Shown piece after piece: positions 34,146 to 43,015 of a stretch of 64,000 nucleotides of DNA. Position numbers and translations under genes: made by a program. The stretch lies in NCBI GenBank assembly GCA_938005545.1, contig CALKXV010000002.1, positions 1-64,000 on the forward strand, read 5' to 3'. The stretch is from an uncultured Paracoccaceae bacterium (GTDB lineage Bacteria > Pseudomonadota > Alphaproteobacteria > Rhodobacterales > Rhodobacteraceae). The notes under the pieces are model-generated. The model saw nothing but the letters and a program-made list of their open reading frames with translations. It was not told the DNA's origin and searched no databases. How positions within the stretch are numbered: position 1 is the stretch's first letter; each line of letters opens with the position of its first letter.

Positions 34146-34604
34146 TTACTTGGCCTCAACAGCTTTCGCGTCGACGGTATCCCCGCTTGAAATAGCGATC
34201 TGACGCGGCTTCAGGGCCTCGGGCACTTCACGCACCAGGTCGATGTTTAGCATTCCGTTCACATGGCTTGCGCCCGAAACGCGCACGTGCTCGGCAAGGG
34301 CGAAACGGCGTTCGAAGGCACGGTTGGCGATGCCACGGTGCAGAAAGACTTTGTCGTCCGTCTCGTCTGCTTTTTGGGCCGAGACATAAAGCGCGTTATC
34401 GCGAAGTTCGACGTTCAGGTCTGATTCCGAAAATCCCGCGACGGCAATCGAGATCCGCCATCCGTCGTCGGAGGTTTTTTCGATGTTGTAGGGGGGATAG
34501 GACGGTGTTGACTGTGTGTCGGTCAAAATCCGATCCATCATGTCCGCGATCTGGTCAAATCCGACGGTGGCGCGGTGCAAAGGTGCAAGATCAATTCTAC
34601 GCAT
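34146..34604 (-). CDS. small heat-shock protein, Hsp20 family
   Basis: A 152-aa alpha-crystallin-domain chaperone that binds unfolding proteins in the cytoplasm. The N-terminus MRRIDLAPLHRATVGFDQIA and YPPYNIEKT are typical of the IbpA-like class of alphaproteobacteria. The alpha-crystallin core runs from about 40 to 130, with RGIANRAFERRFALAEHV and a GMLNIDL segment near the end. A GGAGG Shine-Dalgarno precedes the ATG. The 5' leader can form a GC-rich stem, but I cannot show a ROSE-type thermometer. It is convergent with the ALDH16 gene. Confidence 0.93.
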   Translation of the reverse strand: MRRIDLAPLHRATVGFDQIADMMDRILTDTQSTPSYPPYNIEKTSDDGWRISIAVAGFSESDLNVELRDNALYVSAQKADETDDKVFLHRGIANRAFERRFALAEHVRVSGASHVNGMLNIDLVREVPEALKPRQIAISSGDTVDAKAVEAK

Positions 34605-34729
34605 GGTTTATCCTCCATTGAGCGATACCAAAAAGCCTTCCCGCAAAGGGCGAAAGCCAATGTTTACAAAGCAGTCGAACCCGATTTCGGCGTCCGACAG
34701 TGGATAGATAGGAAAGGAAAATCGCCCGT

Positions 34730-35383
34730 TCAAGGGGTGGTGGCATCAACTATATCAAAGAGAGGCGGCAGGCGCAGACGAACATCCGAGGCCTGCGCAA
34801 TGGGTTGTTCGCGACGCCGTGTACTGCTGCTGATGATCGCCACAAGTTCGAGCCCATTAGCAGTTTTGCGCAACACGGGCGCGCCGCTTTCACCGCCCCT
34901 GACGCGACACCCCAGCGTTACAAGACCTTGGATACCTTCAATGACCGGGCACGCCCTCTGGCGAGGTCGGTCGGTTCCGTCGTTTCGCCAACTGACAATG
35001 AACAACCGCTCGCCGGTCTGCGCGTCATCCCCAAATGAAAAGGGCACGGCCATTCCGGATGGCACGGGTTTTGCCAAACGACCAATCGCAATGTCGAAGC
35101 GAAGTTTCCAATCCACCCGTTTACTTGTTTGATCGTAGAGCGGGTGAGTAATCAGTTCGACGACTTCAAAAGGTTCGCCACTCAGGCCATCACCCAGCCG
35201 GAAAATCACATCGTTGCTTGTGGAACAGTGAGCGGCGGTCGCGATGAGATCAGGGCGGACAAGAACGGCCGAGCATGAGCCATCGCTCTGACGATGTTCA
35301 AATCGGCCCACGCTTGAGATTGTGCCTTCAGCCCACGCAATGGATGCCGTGAGTGCCAGTGTTGGAAACAGAAAACGGATCAT
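34730..35383 (-). CDS. secreted trypsin-like serine protease
   Basis: A 217-aa S1-family protease with a signal peptide at residues 1-18 (MIRFLFPTLALTASIAWA). The catalytic triad is recognisable: His in ATAAHC, Asp in RFDIAIG and Ser in GGESGAPVL. The mature domain is compact and has no extra module. The ATG at 35383 begins the signal peptide; an upstream in-frame TTG at 35419 lacks a ribosome binding site. It follows a second protease gene of the same type within about 40 bp on the same strand. The likely target is a periplasmic or extracellular protein; none can be named. Confidence 0.85.
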   Translation of the reverse strand: MIRFLFPTLALTASIAWAEGTISSVGRFEHRQSDGSCSAVLVRPDLIATAAHCSTSNDVIFRLGDGLSGEPFEVVELITHPLYDQTSKRVDWKLRFDIAIGRLAKPVPSGMAVPFSFGDDAQTGERLFIVSWRNDGTDRPRQRACPVIEGIQGLVTLGCRVRGGESGAPVLRKTANGLELVAIISSSTRRREQPIAQASDVRLRLPPLFDIVDATTP

Positions 35384-35421
35384 GTTCAACAGAAGACGCG
35401 AGACGGTTGGCAGGGTCAACT

Positions 35422-36252
35422 CTAGGGTCTGACAAACTTTGCGCCACCGCCACCCGTTAACACGCGTGGAGTGTTTGGTTTTGTTCGGCGTGCCGCGGTT
35501 GGAGCTGGCGCTCGTGTACCGCCGTTGGTTTCCAAAAGCGTCAGCATTTCGGCCAATGGCTTTTGAAGGTTGGTGCCATAGGAAACTTGCCGATCGCGGA
35601 TCGTCGCAATTGCCGAGACGACAGATACGATCTCGGGCGTTCCTGCGATGTCAGCAAAGATGGGCGCGCCGGAAGTGCCGAAATCCGCATCGCAGGACAG
35701 GACCAGCGTTCCTTGACGTCGTGCCAATACGTGGCATTCTTCCTGGATTGACGGTGAATCAGCCCTGTCGCGCGCATAGGAAACCACCCCGACGCTGGCC
35801 CCTTTTCGCGGGCGTTTTCCTGTTGGAAATGGCTGGATTGTCGGGCGGTTGATGGGAGAGTTCAGTTTCAGAACGGCAAGATCAACAGCGACCGTTTCAT
35901 TGCCGGTGGGACCCGTAAAAACATAGTCAGGATGAACCACGGCTTGGCGCACCTGACGCGACGCCGAGGCACGACCGTTTCGCCATCCGGCCAAGAATTC
36001 AATTGTTGTGGGATCAACTTGCTGACCTGTTCGTTTGTCAAACAGACAGTGACCCGCAGTCAGAACCACATCAGGTGCGATCAATGCACCAGTGCACATG
36101 CCAATCCGCCCGATGTTCAGGCGGCCAACAGCCTCCCAACCGCGCACATCATAGGCGGTTTTGAGTTTTGTGAGCGCAGGTTTCTCAGTTTCCTGAGCAG
36201 CGGCAGGCAGAGCAATGGCCAAAAATAGAATAGCGGCCGGAAAAAATCGCAT
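35422..36252 (-). CDS. secreted trypsin-like serine protease (second of pair)
   Basis: A 276-aa S1-family protease with signal peptide MRFFPAAILFLAIALPAAA. The triad is His in LTAGHCLF, Asp in VDLAVLKL and Ser in FGTSGAPIF. A basic, proline- and threonine-rich C-terminal tail of about 30 residues follows the domain. The ATG at 36252 has AAGGGG seven bases upstream, so it is favoured over a TTG at 36270. It shares only the fold and motif spacing with the adjacent protease, so the pair looks like an old duplication. Both lie downstream of glcF on the minus strand. Confidence 0.87.
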   Translation of the reverse strand: MRFFPAAILFLAIALPAAAQETEKPALTKLKTAYDVRGWEAVGRLNIGRIGMCTGALIAPDVVLTAGHCLFDKRTGQQVDPTTIEFLAGWRNGRASASRQVRQAVVHPDYVFTGPTGNETVAVDLAVLKLNSPINRPTIQPFPTGKRPRKGASVGVVSYARDRADSPSIQEECHVLARRQGTLVLSCDADFGTSGAPIFADIAGTPEIVSVVSAIATIRDRQVSYGTNLQKPLAEMLTLLETNGGTRAPAPTAARRTKPNTPRVLTGGGGAKFVRP

Positions 36253-36306
36253 CGTTATCCCCTTCAACACGCCACGATCTTAGTGCGCGCGTGAGGCAAG
36301 ATTGTG

Positions 36307-37596
36307 TCATGTTTTGGCGATGACGTTAAGCGCCTTGGGACATGGCCCACCGGTAGCCCAATCAAGCAATTCAACCGTGTGAACGATTGGAATGTCTGTG
36401 CCCGAACCGATCTGCATCATACAGCCGATATTGCCGGCAGAAATCACATCGGGTGTCTTGGCTTCCAGCGTTTTGACTTTTCGCGCCTTCAACTCGCCCG
36501 AGATCTCGGGTTGCAGCAAATTATAGGTGCCCGCGGAGCCGCAGCAGAGGTGACTATCTTCTGGTTCGACTACGTCATAACCTGCTGTTTTTAAAAGAGA
36601 CTTCGGCGCCGTTTTGATTTTTTGCCCATGTTGAAGCGAGCAGGCCGAATGGTAGGCAACGCGCAGGTTCTTCGGCTCACTTACCGGCAAGCCCAGTTTT
36701 TCAATCACTTCGGTCACATCCATGGCTTTCGCGCTGATCTGGGCTGCGTCCTTGGCCAATGGATCGTTGCGAAACATGTGGCCATAGTCCTTGATCGTAG
36801 TGCCACACCCGCTGGTGTTGATGATAATACCGTCAAACGGGCCTTCGTTTGTCCACGCCCGGATATTGTTTGCCGCCTGCGCGTGGCTTTTGTCTTCTTG
36901 CCCCATGTGATGGACCAATGCGCCGCAACAACCGGCTTCGCGCGCGACAACAACTTCGGCGCCAAGACGGGTTAACAGACGGATGGTCGCATCGTTGATA
37001 TCCGTGTTCAGCGCCTTTTGAGCACATCCGGTCATCAAAGCGACGCGCATTTTCTTCGGGCCGATTGCAGCGAATGTCTGTGGATCATCATTGCGGCTAA
37101 CGGGTGGTATTTTCTTTGGAGCCATCGTTAGCATGGCTTTCAGCCGAGCATCTGGCATCAGAAAGGCGAAGGGTCGCCCGATTTTTGCACCCAGCAAGGC
37201 CAGCCGAAACCGTTTGGGATAAGGGATGATCCGCGCCAAAGTCCATCGCAGCATCCGGTCCATTAGAGGCCGCTTATAGGTTTTTTCGATATGCGCGCGG
37301 GCGTGATCAACCAAATGCATATAGTGGACGCCCGATGGACAGGTGGTCATACAGGCAAGGCACGACAAGCAACGGTCAATGTGCCTGACCGTTTTGGCAT
37401 CTGCGGGTCGATCATTTTCCAGCATGTCCTTGATCAGGTAGATGCGACCACGCGGGCTGTCCAATTCGTCACCAAGCACTTGGTATGTCGGACAAGTCGC
37501 CGTACAAAATCCACAGTGAACGCAAGATCGTAGGATTTCATTCGAGCGCTTGAGAGCCGGGATTTTCAGCTGTTGTTCGGTGAAATTGGTTTTCAT
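36307..37596 (-). CDS. glcF: glycolate oxidase iron-sulfur subunit GlcF
   Basis: Electron-transfer subunit of membrane-associated glycolate dehydrogenase, 429 aa. Two [4Fe-4S] ferredoxin motifs are visible near the N-terminus (CVHCGFCTATCP and CLSCLACMTTCP). They are followed by two cysteine-rich CCG domains (GCCGALVHHMG and LCCGSAGTYNLL). It passes electrons from GlcD/GlcE flavins toward quinone. The start codon shares a base with the glcE stop at 37596. It is the last gene of glcDEF. Confidence 0.95.
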   Translation of the reverse strand: MKTNFTEQQLKIPALKRSNEILRSCVHCGFCTATCPTYQVLGDELDSPRGRIYLIKDMLENDRPADAKTVRHIDRCLSCLACMTTCPSGVHYMHLVDHARAHIEKTYKRPLMDRMLRWTLARIIPYPKRFRLALLGAKIGRPFAFLMPDARLKAMLTMAPKKIPPVSRNDDPQTFAAIGPKKMRVALMTGCAQKALNTDINDATIRLLTRLGAEVVVAREAGCCGALVHHMGQEDKSHAQAANNIRAWTNEGPFDGIIINTSGCGTTIKDYGHMFRNDPLAKDAAQISAKAMDVTEVIEKLGLPVSEPKNLRVAYHSACSLQHGQKIKTAPKSLLKTAGYDVVEPEDSHLCCGSAGTYNLLQPEISGELKARKVKTLEAKTPDVISAGNIGCMMQIGSGTDIPIVHTVELLDWATGGPCPKALNVIAKT

Positions 37597-38735
37597 CAGC
37601 CCATGAGCCCCGGATTGAGAATACCTTTTGGATCGAAGTTTTTGCGCAAGTCTGCGGCCAACTTAGCCAACGGAGGTGCCTCGGGATGGAAGGTTGCGAT
37701 CTGTTTCCTGGTCTGGTCGCTGGCGCGCACCAAGGTCGCGTGACCCTTTGGGACTTTTGACCTGATATCGATTCCCGAAAGGCAGGCAACCCAGACCAAA
37801 CCGCCGCCCCAGTCCAACATCACGCGCGCGTCCTTCAACGTAGCGGTCAAAGCAGGTGCGTCGCTTGGTTTGATCGAAACGCGCCAAACATCTTCGTCAG
37901 TTCCCGCAAAGGTTTCAACGTCGCGAACCCAACGCCATCCGGCAGTCGTACTGACAGGCCCGTCGATACGACGCTCAATCTCGGATGGGCCGAATTGCGA
38001 GAGCCGCTCTTTCAGTTGCTTTGCACGATAGGTCACTGAATTTTCGAAGCCTTCCAAGCGGATCATCGTAACCGGTGAACCGTCCTGTCCCTCAGGAATG
38101 TGCGCCGCGCCCGATACATCATAAGGCGACGTCAAGGCGCTGGACATCGCGCGAACCGCATCGGCGACTGTCAAACCTGTCAACAACAGCACGCCGGTCG
38201 CCTCTGGGCGGGGGAGGACCTTGAAGCTCACCTCACTCAGCACACCCAACGTCCCGTGCGCGCCTGCCATGAGTTTCACCAGATCATAACCGGTAACGTT
38301 CTTCATCACGCGGCCGCCGTTCTTGATGATTTCGCCGGTTCCGTCGACAAAACGCACGCCTAACAGGAAATCTCGGCAAGCTCCGGCCTGAACTCGGCGT
38401 GGTCCGGAAATGTTGGCTGCGACCACGCCCCCGATTGTGGGATCGCCAGTGGTGCCCAAAAGGCTTCGATGATCCATCGGTTCAAAAGCCAACATCTGGT
38501 TTTCCACCGCCAGTGCCGCTTCGATCTCGGCCACAGGCGTTCCGGCCTGTGCCACGAGTGTCAGTGCGCCCGGTTCATAGAGCGTGATGCCGGAAAGGCC
38601 TGCGGTTGAAAGCGCCGTTCCTTCGGGTTTCAAGCCGCGCGTTCCACCACCCGAGATGGCGAGCGGACCGGTCGCAGTTGCGATGCATTCGGCAAGATCG
38701 GATTCGGATGTTGGGGCAAGCATGGGGTTGGTCAT
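37596..38735 (-). CDS. glcE: glycolate oxidase FAD-binding subunit GlcE
   Basis: A 379-aa flavoprotein subunit of glycolate dehydrogenase with a PCMH-type FAD-binding domain. GGGTRGLKPEG near the N-terminus and a TIGGVVAANISGPRRVQAGACRD-like block (positions about 115-135) are typical of GlcE, as is FKVLPRPEATGVL. It works with GlcD and GlcF to oxidise glycolate to glyoxylate. The ATG overlaps the glcD stop by four bases, and its own stop overlaps the glcF start by one base. Confidence 0.94.
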   Translation of the reverse strand: MTNPMLAPTSESDLAECIATATGPLAISGGGTRGLKPEGTALSTAGLSGITLYEPGALTLVAQAGTPVAEIEAALAVENQMLAFEPMDHRSLLGTTGDPTIGGVVAANISGPRRVQAGACRDFLLGVRFVDGTGEIIKNGGRVMKNVTGYDLVKLMAGAHGTLGVLSEVSFKVLPRPEATGVLLLTGLTVADAVRAMSSALTSPYDVSGAAHIPEGQDGSPVTMIRLEGFENSVTYRAKQLKERLSQFGPSEIERRIDGPVSTTAGWRWVRDVETFAGTDEDVWRVSIKPSDAPALTATLKDARVMLDWGGGLVWVACLSGIDIRSKVPKGHATLVRASDQTRKQIATFHPEAPPLAKLAADLRKNFDPKGILNPGLMG

Positions 38736-40180
38736 GCCGCCGGTCTTATCGTGTCGCGCCGATCAGAGCTGTTGGACAAAGGGAAGACCTTGGCAGGGTT
38801 CAAGAGCCACGCCGGATCGAAGACATCCTTGACCTTCATCTGTGCTTCGAGGTCGGCAGTGTTGAACTGTACGGTCATGAGTTCGCGTTTTTCGATGCCA
38901 ACGCCATGTTCTCCGGTCAGGCAGCCGCCAGCCTCGACGCAAAGTTTTAAAATTTCAGCACCCATGGCTTCGCAAGTCTCAAGGTCGCCAGGCTTGTTTG
39001 CGTCGAACAGAATAAGCGGATGCATATTGCCATCGCCCGCATGGAACACGTTCCCGACGTCCAAACCGTATTCATCGGAGAGTTCGCCAATCCGACGCAA
39101 AACATATGGCAAGGCAGACACCGGGATCGTTCCGTCGAGACACATGTAATCGTTGATCTGCCCCATGGCCCCAAAGGCCGACTTGCGCCCTAGCCAGATG
39201 CGTGCAGCTTCGTCAGCGTCTTGGGCTTCGCGTAGTTCAACCGGGTCGTGGGTGCGGGCAATCTGTTTGATGACGCCAAGCTGTTCGTCGATTTCTTCAG
39301 GGCTTCCCTCGACCTCAACGATCAGAAGCGCCTCGCAATCCGGATACCCGGCCTTGGCGTAATCCTCGACCACTTCGATCACGCGCTTATCCATGTATTC
39401 GATGGCCACGGGCAGAACACCCGCCTTTATGATGTCGCTGACGCAGGCCCCTGCAATTTCGGCGCTGGAATATCCGATCAGAACGGGGCGCGCGCCTTCG
39501 GGTTTGGGGAGAATGCGGAGCGTGGCTTCGGTCACCACGCCCAACTGGCCTTCGGATCCACAGATCAGCCCGAGCCAGTCGTATCCGCCAGCGTCCATAT
39601 GCGCGCCGCCGATTTCGACCACTGTGCCATCCATCATCACCATGGTTACGCCCAACAGATTGTTGGTTGTGACGCCGTATTTCAAACAATGTGCACCGCC
39701 GGAATTCATCGCGATGTTTCCAGCAATCGCGCAGGCCAGTTGTGACGACGGATCGGGCGCATAGAAGAAACCGTCTTCATCGACTGCGCCCGTCACCGAA
39801 AGATTGGTGCGTCCGGTCTGCACCCGGATCACGCGATTGTCGTAGTCGGTTTCCAAGACATCGCTCATCCGCGAGACGCCCAAGACCACGCTGTCGGCTG
39901 TGGGCAATGCACCCCCTGCTAGGGATGTGCCAGATCCGCGCGGAACGACCGGAACGCCTTCTTCGTGACAAATCTTCAAAACCGCCGATACTTCTTCGGT
40001 TGTTCCGGGCAAAACGACGCATAGGGGCTGACAGGCGTAAGCAGCAAGCGCGTCACATTCATACACCCGCGTTTCCATTACATCCGAGATCACATGCTCA
40101 TCCGCGAGAATGGTCTTTAAACGGCTGATAAATCTTGTCTTTTTTCCCAATACATGTTCAGAGGGACGCGGCATTTCCAT
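38732..40180 (-). CDS. glcD: glycolate oxidase subunit GlcD
   Basis: Catalytic FAD subunit of glycolate dehydrogenase, 482 aa. It has the FAD-binding VVPRGSGTSLAGGALPT and NSGGAHCLKYGVTTNNLLG motifs and the C-terminal GEHGVGIEKRELM active-site segment of the FAD-linked oxidase family. It allows growth on or detoxification of glycolate, a common algal exudate. It is the first gene of glcDEF; two ATGs, at 40180 and 40174, are possible starts. A well-formed promoter overlapped by an inverted repeat lies directly upstream. No glcC-type regulator is adjacent. Confidence 0.95.
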   Translation of the reverse strand: MEMPRPSEHVLGKKTRFISRLKTILADEHVISDVMETRVYECDALAAYACQPLCVVLPGTTEEVSAVLKICHEEGVPVVPRGSGTSLAGGALPTADSVVLGVSRMSDVLETDYDNRVIRVQTGRTNLSVTGAVDEDGFFYAPDPSSQLACAIAGNIAMNSGGAHCLKYGVTTNNLLGVTMVMMDGTVVEIGGAHMDAGGYDWLGLICGSEGQLGVVTEATLRILPKPEGARPVLIGYSSAEIAGACVSDIIKAGVLPVAIEYMDKRVIEVVEDYAKAGYPDCEALLIVEVEGSPEEIDEQLGVIKQIARTHDPVELREAQDADEAARIWLGRKSAFGAMGQINDYMCLDGTIPVSALPYVLRRIGELSDEYGLDVGNVFHAGDGNMHPLILFDANKPGDLETCEAMGAEILKLCVEAGGCLTGEHGVGIEKRELMTVQFNTADLEAQMKVKDVFDPAWLLNPAKVFPLSNSSDRRDTIRPAA

Positions 40181-40194
40181 TGGTAATACTCCGA

Positions 40195-40232
40195 ATTGGT
40201 CATTTTATATAACCAATAATGGAATTTGGCAA
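40195..40232 (-). promoter_or_regulatory. glcDEF promoter with overlapping operator palindrome
   Basis: Reading the minus strand, TTGCCA (40232-40227) and TATAAA (40209-40204) are separated by 17 bp, a good sigma-70 promoter. An inverted repeat ATTGGT / ACCAAT (40195-40200 and 40212-40217 in plus coordinates, 11-bp centre) covers the -10. The half-sites resemble those bound by GntR/FadR-family regulators such as PdhR, although those usually have a shorter centre. Binding there would repress glcDEF (inference). Confidence 0.65.
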
Positions 40233-40248
40233 GTTTTCTACTTCGGAG

Positions 40249-40680
40249 TCAATCGACGTCTGGAATCGTAATACGGCCATCTGGATCAATGTCCCAAAAC
40301 GGATTGTGGGCAAGTTCCCACACGTGACCATCCGGATCTGCGTATTGGCCGGAATAACCACCCCAGAAAACTTCTGTTGGTTTTTTGAGCGGTTCCGCTC
40401 CGACATCAACCGCCGCTTTAAAGGCCGCATCAACCGCATCGCGATCCGCAAAATTTTGAGCCAGCGTCAGGGCACCTGTTTTTAGCGCCACACCCGGACG
40501 CCCTTGATCTTCAGCCAGGGCCTCCAAACCAAAAAGTCCAAGAACCATGCCGTCGAGTTGGTAAAACACAACGGTTGGCGGTGTCGGGACTGGCTTCCAA
40601 CCCAAAGCACCGTAGAAGTCGCGTGACCTGTCTAGATCGGCGACGCCAAGGGTAATTAAGCTAACGCGTTGTGGGGTCAT
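40249..40680 (-). CDS. VOC (glyoxalase/bleomycin-resistance) family protein
   Basis: A 143-aa vicinal-oxygen-chelate protein. The beta-alpha-beta-beta-beta repeats are recognisable from ITLGVADLDRSRDFYGALGW at the start and YADPDGHVWELAHNP near the end, where the Glu is a usual metal ligand. The reaction is not predictable. The ATG at 40680 overlaps the recF stop by four bases, so it is probably co-transcribed with recF; a longer frame to 40791 shadows recF. The glcDEF promoter begins just after its stop. Confidence 0.85.
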   Translation of the reverse strand: MTPQRVSLITLGVADLDRSRDFYGALGWKPVPTPPTVVFYQLDGMVLGLFGLEALAEDQGRPGVALKTGALTLAQNFADRDAVDAAFKAAVDVGAEPLKKPTEVFWGGYSGQYADPDGHVWELAHNPFWDIDPDGRITIPDVD

Positions 40681-41789
40681 GAGGCTTCCTTCAATGTGAT
40701 GTGGCTGCCGGCATCGTTCTCGCCAACTTCCAGGTATTGCGCGCGGTCTTCGAAGCCATCGAATAATTCGGCTTCGGTACCTGTCATCCACGCTTGTGCA
40801 CCCAACGCACAGATTTCATTGTATAATGCGTTGCGCCTTTCTGCGTCGAGGTGTGCTGCGACCTCATCCAACAGGATCAGTGGCGCGGCTCCTGTATCTT
40901 TGGCCAATGCGCGGGCGTTTGTCAGTACCAAAGAGATCAACAGCGCCTTTTGTTCACCGGTCGAACATTGTGCAGCTGGTACTTGCTTTTCGACATAGAA
41001 CGCCTTCAGGTCGATGCGGTGCGGGCCAACCAATGTACGCCCTGCCCGCAGGTCTCTTTGGCGACCTTCATCAAATAGGGCGGTGAAATCTTCTACGGTT
41101 TCAGGCAGTTCGATGTCTGGATGGCGCAGCGACAGATCTGCCGCCGGGAACGCGGTTTCTGCACCCTGTTGGGCACTGGTCAATCGTTCCAACGCTGCCG
41201 CCCGGTTCGTCATGACACGCACAGCCGCCTCGGCCATCTGGCGTTCGAGGGCAGCGTACCAATGGGCGTCACGGACCATGTCTTTTAGCAACCGGTTCCG
41301 CTCGCGCATGGCTTTTTCATATATCAGAACGGCTTCACCATGGGTTGGTTCAAAGCTCATTGTCATGCGATCCAAGAAGCGACGGCGCCCATCGGCACCT
41401 TCGATCCAAAGACGATCCATCGCCGGGATCAGCCAAACGATCCGTGCGATTTTTCCAAGGGCCATTTGGGGCGCGGCCTTTCCATCGATCCGAACCTGCC
41501 GCGCATTGCCCGGTTCGGCATAGGTTTCAACCTCGTGCACATGGCCCGAATTTTGGATATGCGCGGTGACTTTCCAGCCCAAAGCTTCGGGGCGGCGGAT
41601 CAGTTCTTCAGCACCAGCGCGGCGCAAACCACGACCGGGTGACAGCAATGAAACCGCTTCGAGAATGTTCGTTTTTCCAGCGCCGTTCGGCCCATAAATC
41701 GCGACGGGGCGATCATCGACGGCGAGTTCGGTTCTTCGGTGCGAGCGAAGATGCGACAGTGTCAATTGGGTGACGGAAAGCCCGGCCAC
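40677..41789 (-). CDS. recF: DNA replication and repair protein RecF
   Basis: SMC-like ATPase, 370 aa, that helps load RecA at single-strand gaps through RecFOR. The Walker A motif is IYGPNGAGKTN near residue 34. The ABC signature region CSTGEQKALLISL and Walker B ILLDEVAAHLD are in the C-terminal third. It lies 10 bp after dnaN on the same strand in the usual dnaN-recF order. gyrB, often next, is absent; a VOC gene follows instead. recO is also in this window, at 60-61 kb. Confidence 0.95.
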   Translation of the reverse strand: MAGLSVTQLTLSHLRSHRRTELAVDDRPVAIYGPNGAGKTNILEAVSLLSPGRGLRRAGAEELIRRPEALGWKVTAHIQNSGHVHEVETYAEPGNARQVRIDGKAAPQMALGKIARIVWLIPAMDRLWIEGADGRRRFLDRMTMSFEPTHGEAVLIYEKAMRERNRLLKDMVRDAHWYAALERQMAEAAVRVMTNRAAALERLTSAQQGAETAFPAADLSLRHPDIELPETVEDFTALFDEGRQRDLRAGRTLVGPHRIDLKAFYVEKQVPAAQCSTGEQKALLISLVLTNARALAKDTGAAPLILLDEVAAHLDAERRNALYNEICALGAQAWMTGTEAELFDGFEDRAQYLEVGENDAGSHITLKEAS

Positions 41790-41799
41790 ACGTGCCCCG

Positions 41800-42918
41800 T
41801 CAAACCCTCATCGGCATAACGACGTAAACCGCACTTTCGTCGCTGCCTTCACGCATCAAGGTTGGATCGCCCGATGAATTGAAAAGGAAAACTGCATTTT
41901 CACGATCCACTTGGCTGGCAATTTCCAGCAAGTACTTGGCGTTAAATCCAATTTCCAGGGGTTCGTCTGGATAAGCGACCGCAAGTTCTTCTTCCGCCGC
42001 ACCGCTATCGGGCGCGTTCACAGACAAAACCAACCGGTCTTCGTCCAATGCCAGTTTCACCGCCCGCGACCGTTCGGAACTGACCGTGGCCACACGGTCG
42101 ACCGCTTGTGCGAATTCCGAAGCGTCGACTTCAAGCCGCTTGGTATTGCCCGATGGAATAACGCGCGTGTAATCCGGGAAGGTTCCGTCGATGACTTTGG
42201 ACGTCAATGTGATGCCGGGTGTCGCAAAGCGGACTTTGGTTTCGCTGACGCTGACTGCAATCTGAGCTTCATCGTCATCCAAAAGCTTGCGCAGCTCGCC
42301 AACGGTTTTTCGCGGGACGATCACACCGGGCATCGAGCCCGCACCTTCGGGCAGTTCGGCATCAATCCGAGCAAGACGGTGTCCATCAGTTGCCACGCAC
42401 CGCAGCACCTGAGAACCTTCGTAGTCTGAAACATGCATATAGACGCCGTTCAGGTAATAGCGGGTTTCTTCGGTCGAGATTGCAAACTTCGACTTGTCGA
42501 ACAACCGTCTTAGAACGGGCGCTGGGGCCGCAAAGTTTGCTTCGTATTCCGACGATGCCATCACGGGGAAATCCTCGCGTGGCAAGGTGGCCAAAGAAAA
42601 GCTTGATCGACCGGCATCTACCGACATGCGACCTGACGTTCCGTCATCGTTGATGGTGACCAGAGCACCGTCAGGCAATTTGCGGACTATCTCGTGGAAC
42701 ATGACGGCACTGACAGTCGTGGCGCCTGCGCGCGAAACTTTGGCCGGAGCCTGATCGACGATTTCGATGTCCAGATCCGTGGCGCGAAAACTGACCTGAT
42801 CTCCTTCGGCCTCAATCAATACATTGGCGAGAATCGGAATGGTGTTCCGACGTTCGACAACTGACTGTGCCTGAGCGACCGCTTTCAATAATGCGGCGCG
42901 TTCGATCGAAAATTCCAT
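41800..42918 (-). CDS. dnaN: DNA polymerase III beta sliding clamp
   Basis: A 372-aa clamp that forms a dimeric ring on DNA and tethers DNA polymerase III. The start MEFSIERAALLKAVAQAQSV and the terminal VVMPMRV are conserved in alphaproteobacterial DnaN, and three similar clamp domains of about 120 residues each are evident. The C-terminal hydrophobic pocket residues near the end are intact. A 97-bp gap separates it from the TauE/SafE gene upstream, which breaks the usual dnaA-dnaN adjacency, so dnaN may have its own promoter there. Confidence 0.97.
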   Translation of the reverse strand: MEFSIERAALLKAVAQAQSVVERRNTIPILANVLIEAEGDQVSFRATDLDIEIVDQAPAKVSRAGATTVSAVMFHEIVRKLPDGALVTINDDGTSGRMSVDAGRSSFSLATLPREDFPVMASSEYEANFAAPAPVLRRLFDKSKFAISTEETRYYLNGVYMHVSDYEGSQVLRCVATDGHRLARIDAELPEGAGSMPGVIVPRKTVGELRKLLDDDEAQIAVSVSETKVRFATPGITLTSKVIDGTFPDYTRVIPSGNTKRLEVDASEFAQAVDRVATVSSERSRAVKLALDEDRLVLSVNAPDSGAAEEELAVAYPDEPLEIGFNAKYLLEIASQVDRENAVFLFNSSGDPTLMREGSDESAVYVVMPMRV

Positions 42919-43015
42919 GACCCCTCGCTTTGTGCTGTTCCGGGACGATCAAACTATCGTGTTTCCCGCCCGGCGCAATGGCTTTGCGCGACTTTCCATC
43001 CTGAAAACGCAAGCG

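Noticed and set aside
34605-34729. ROSE-type RNA thermometer before hsp20
   Set aside because: A partial stem forms in the leader, but the anti-Shine-Dalgarno pairing expected for a ROSE element is not convincing.
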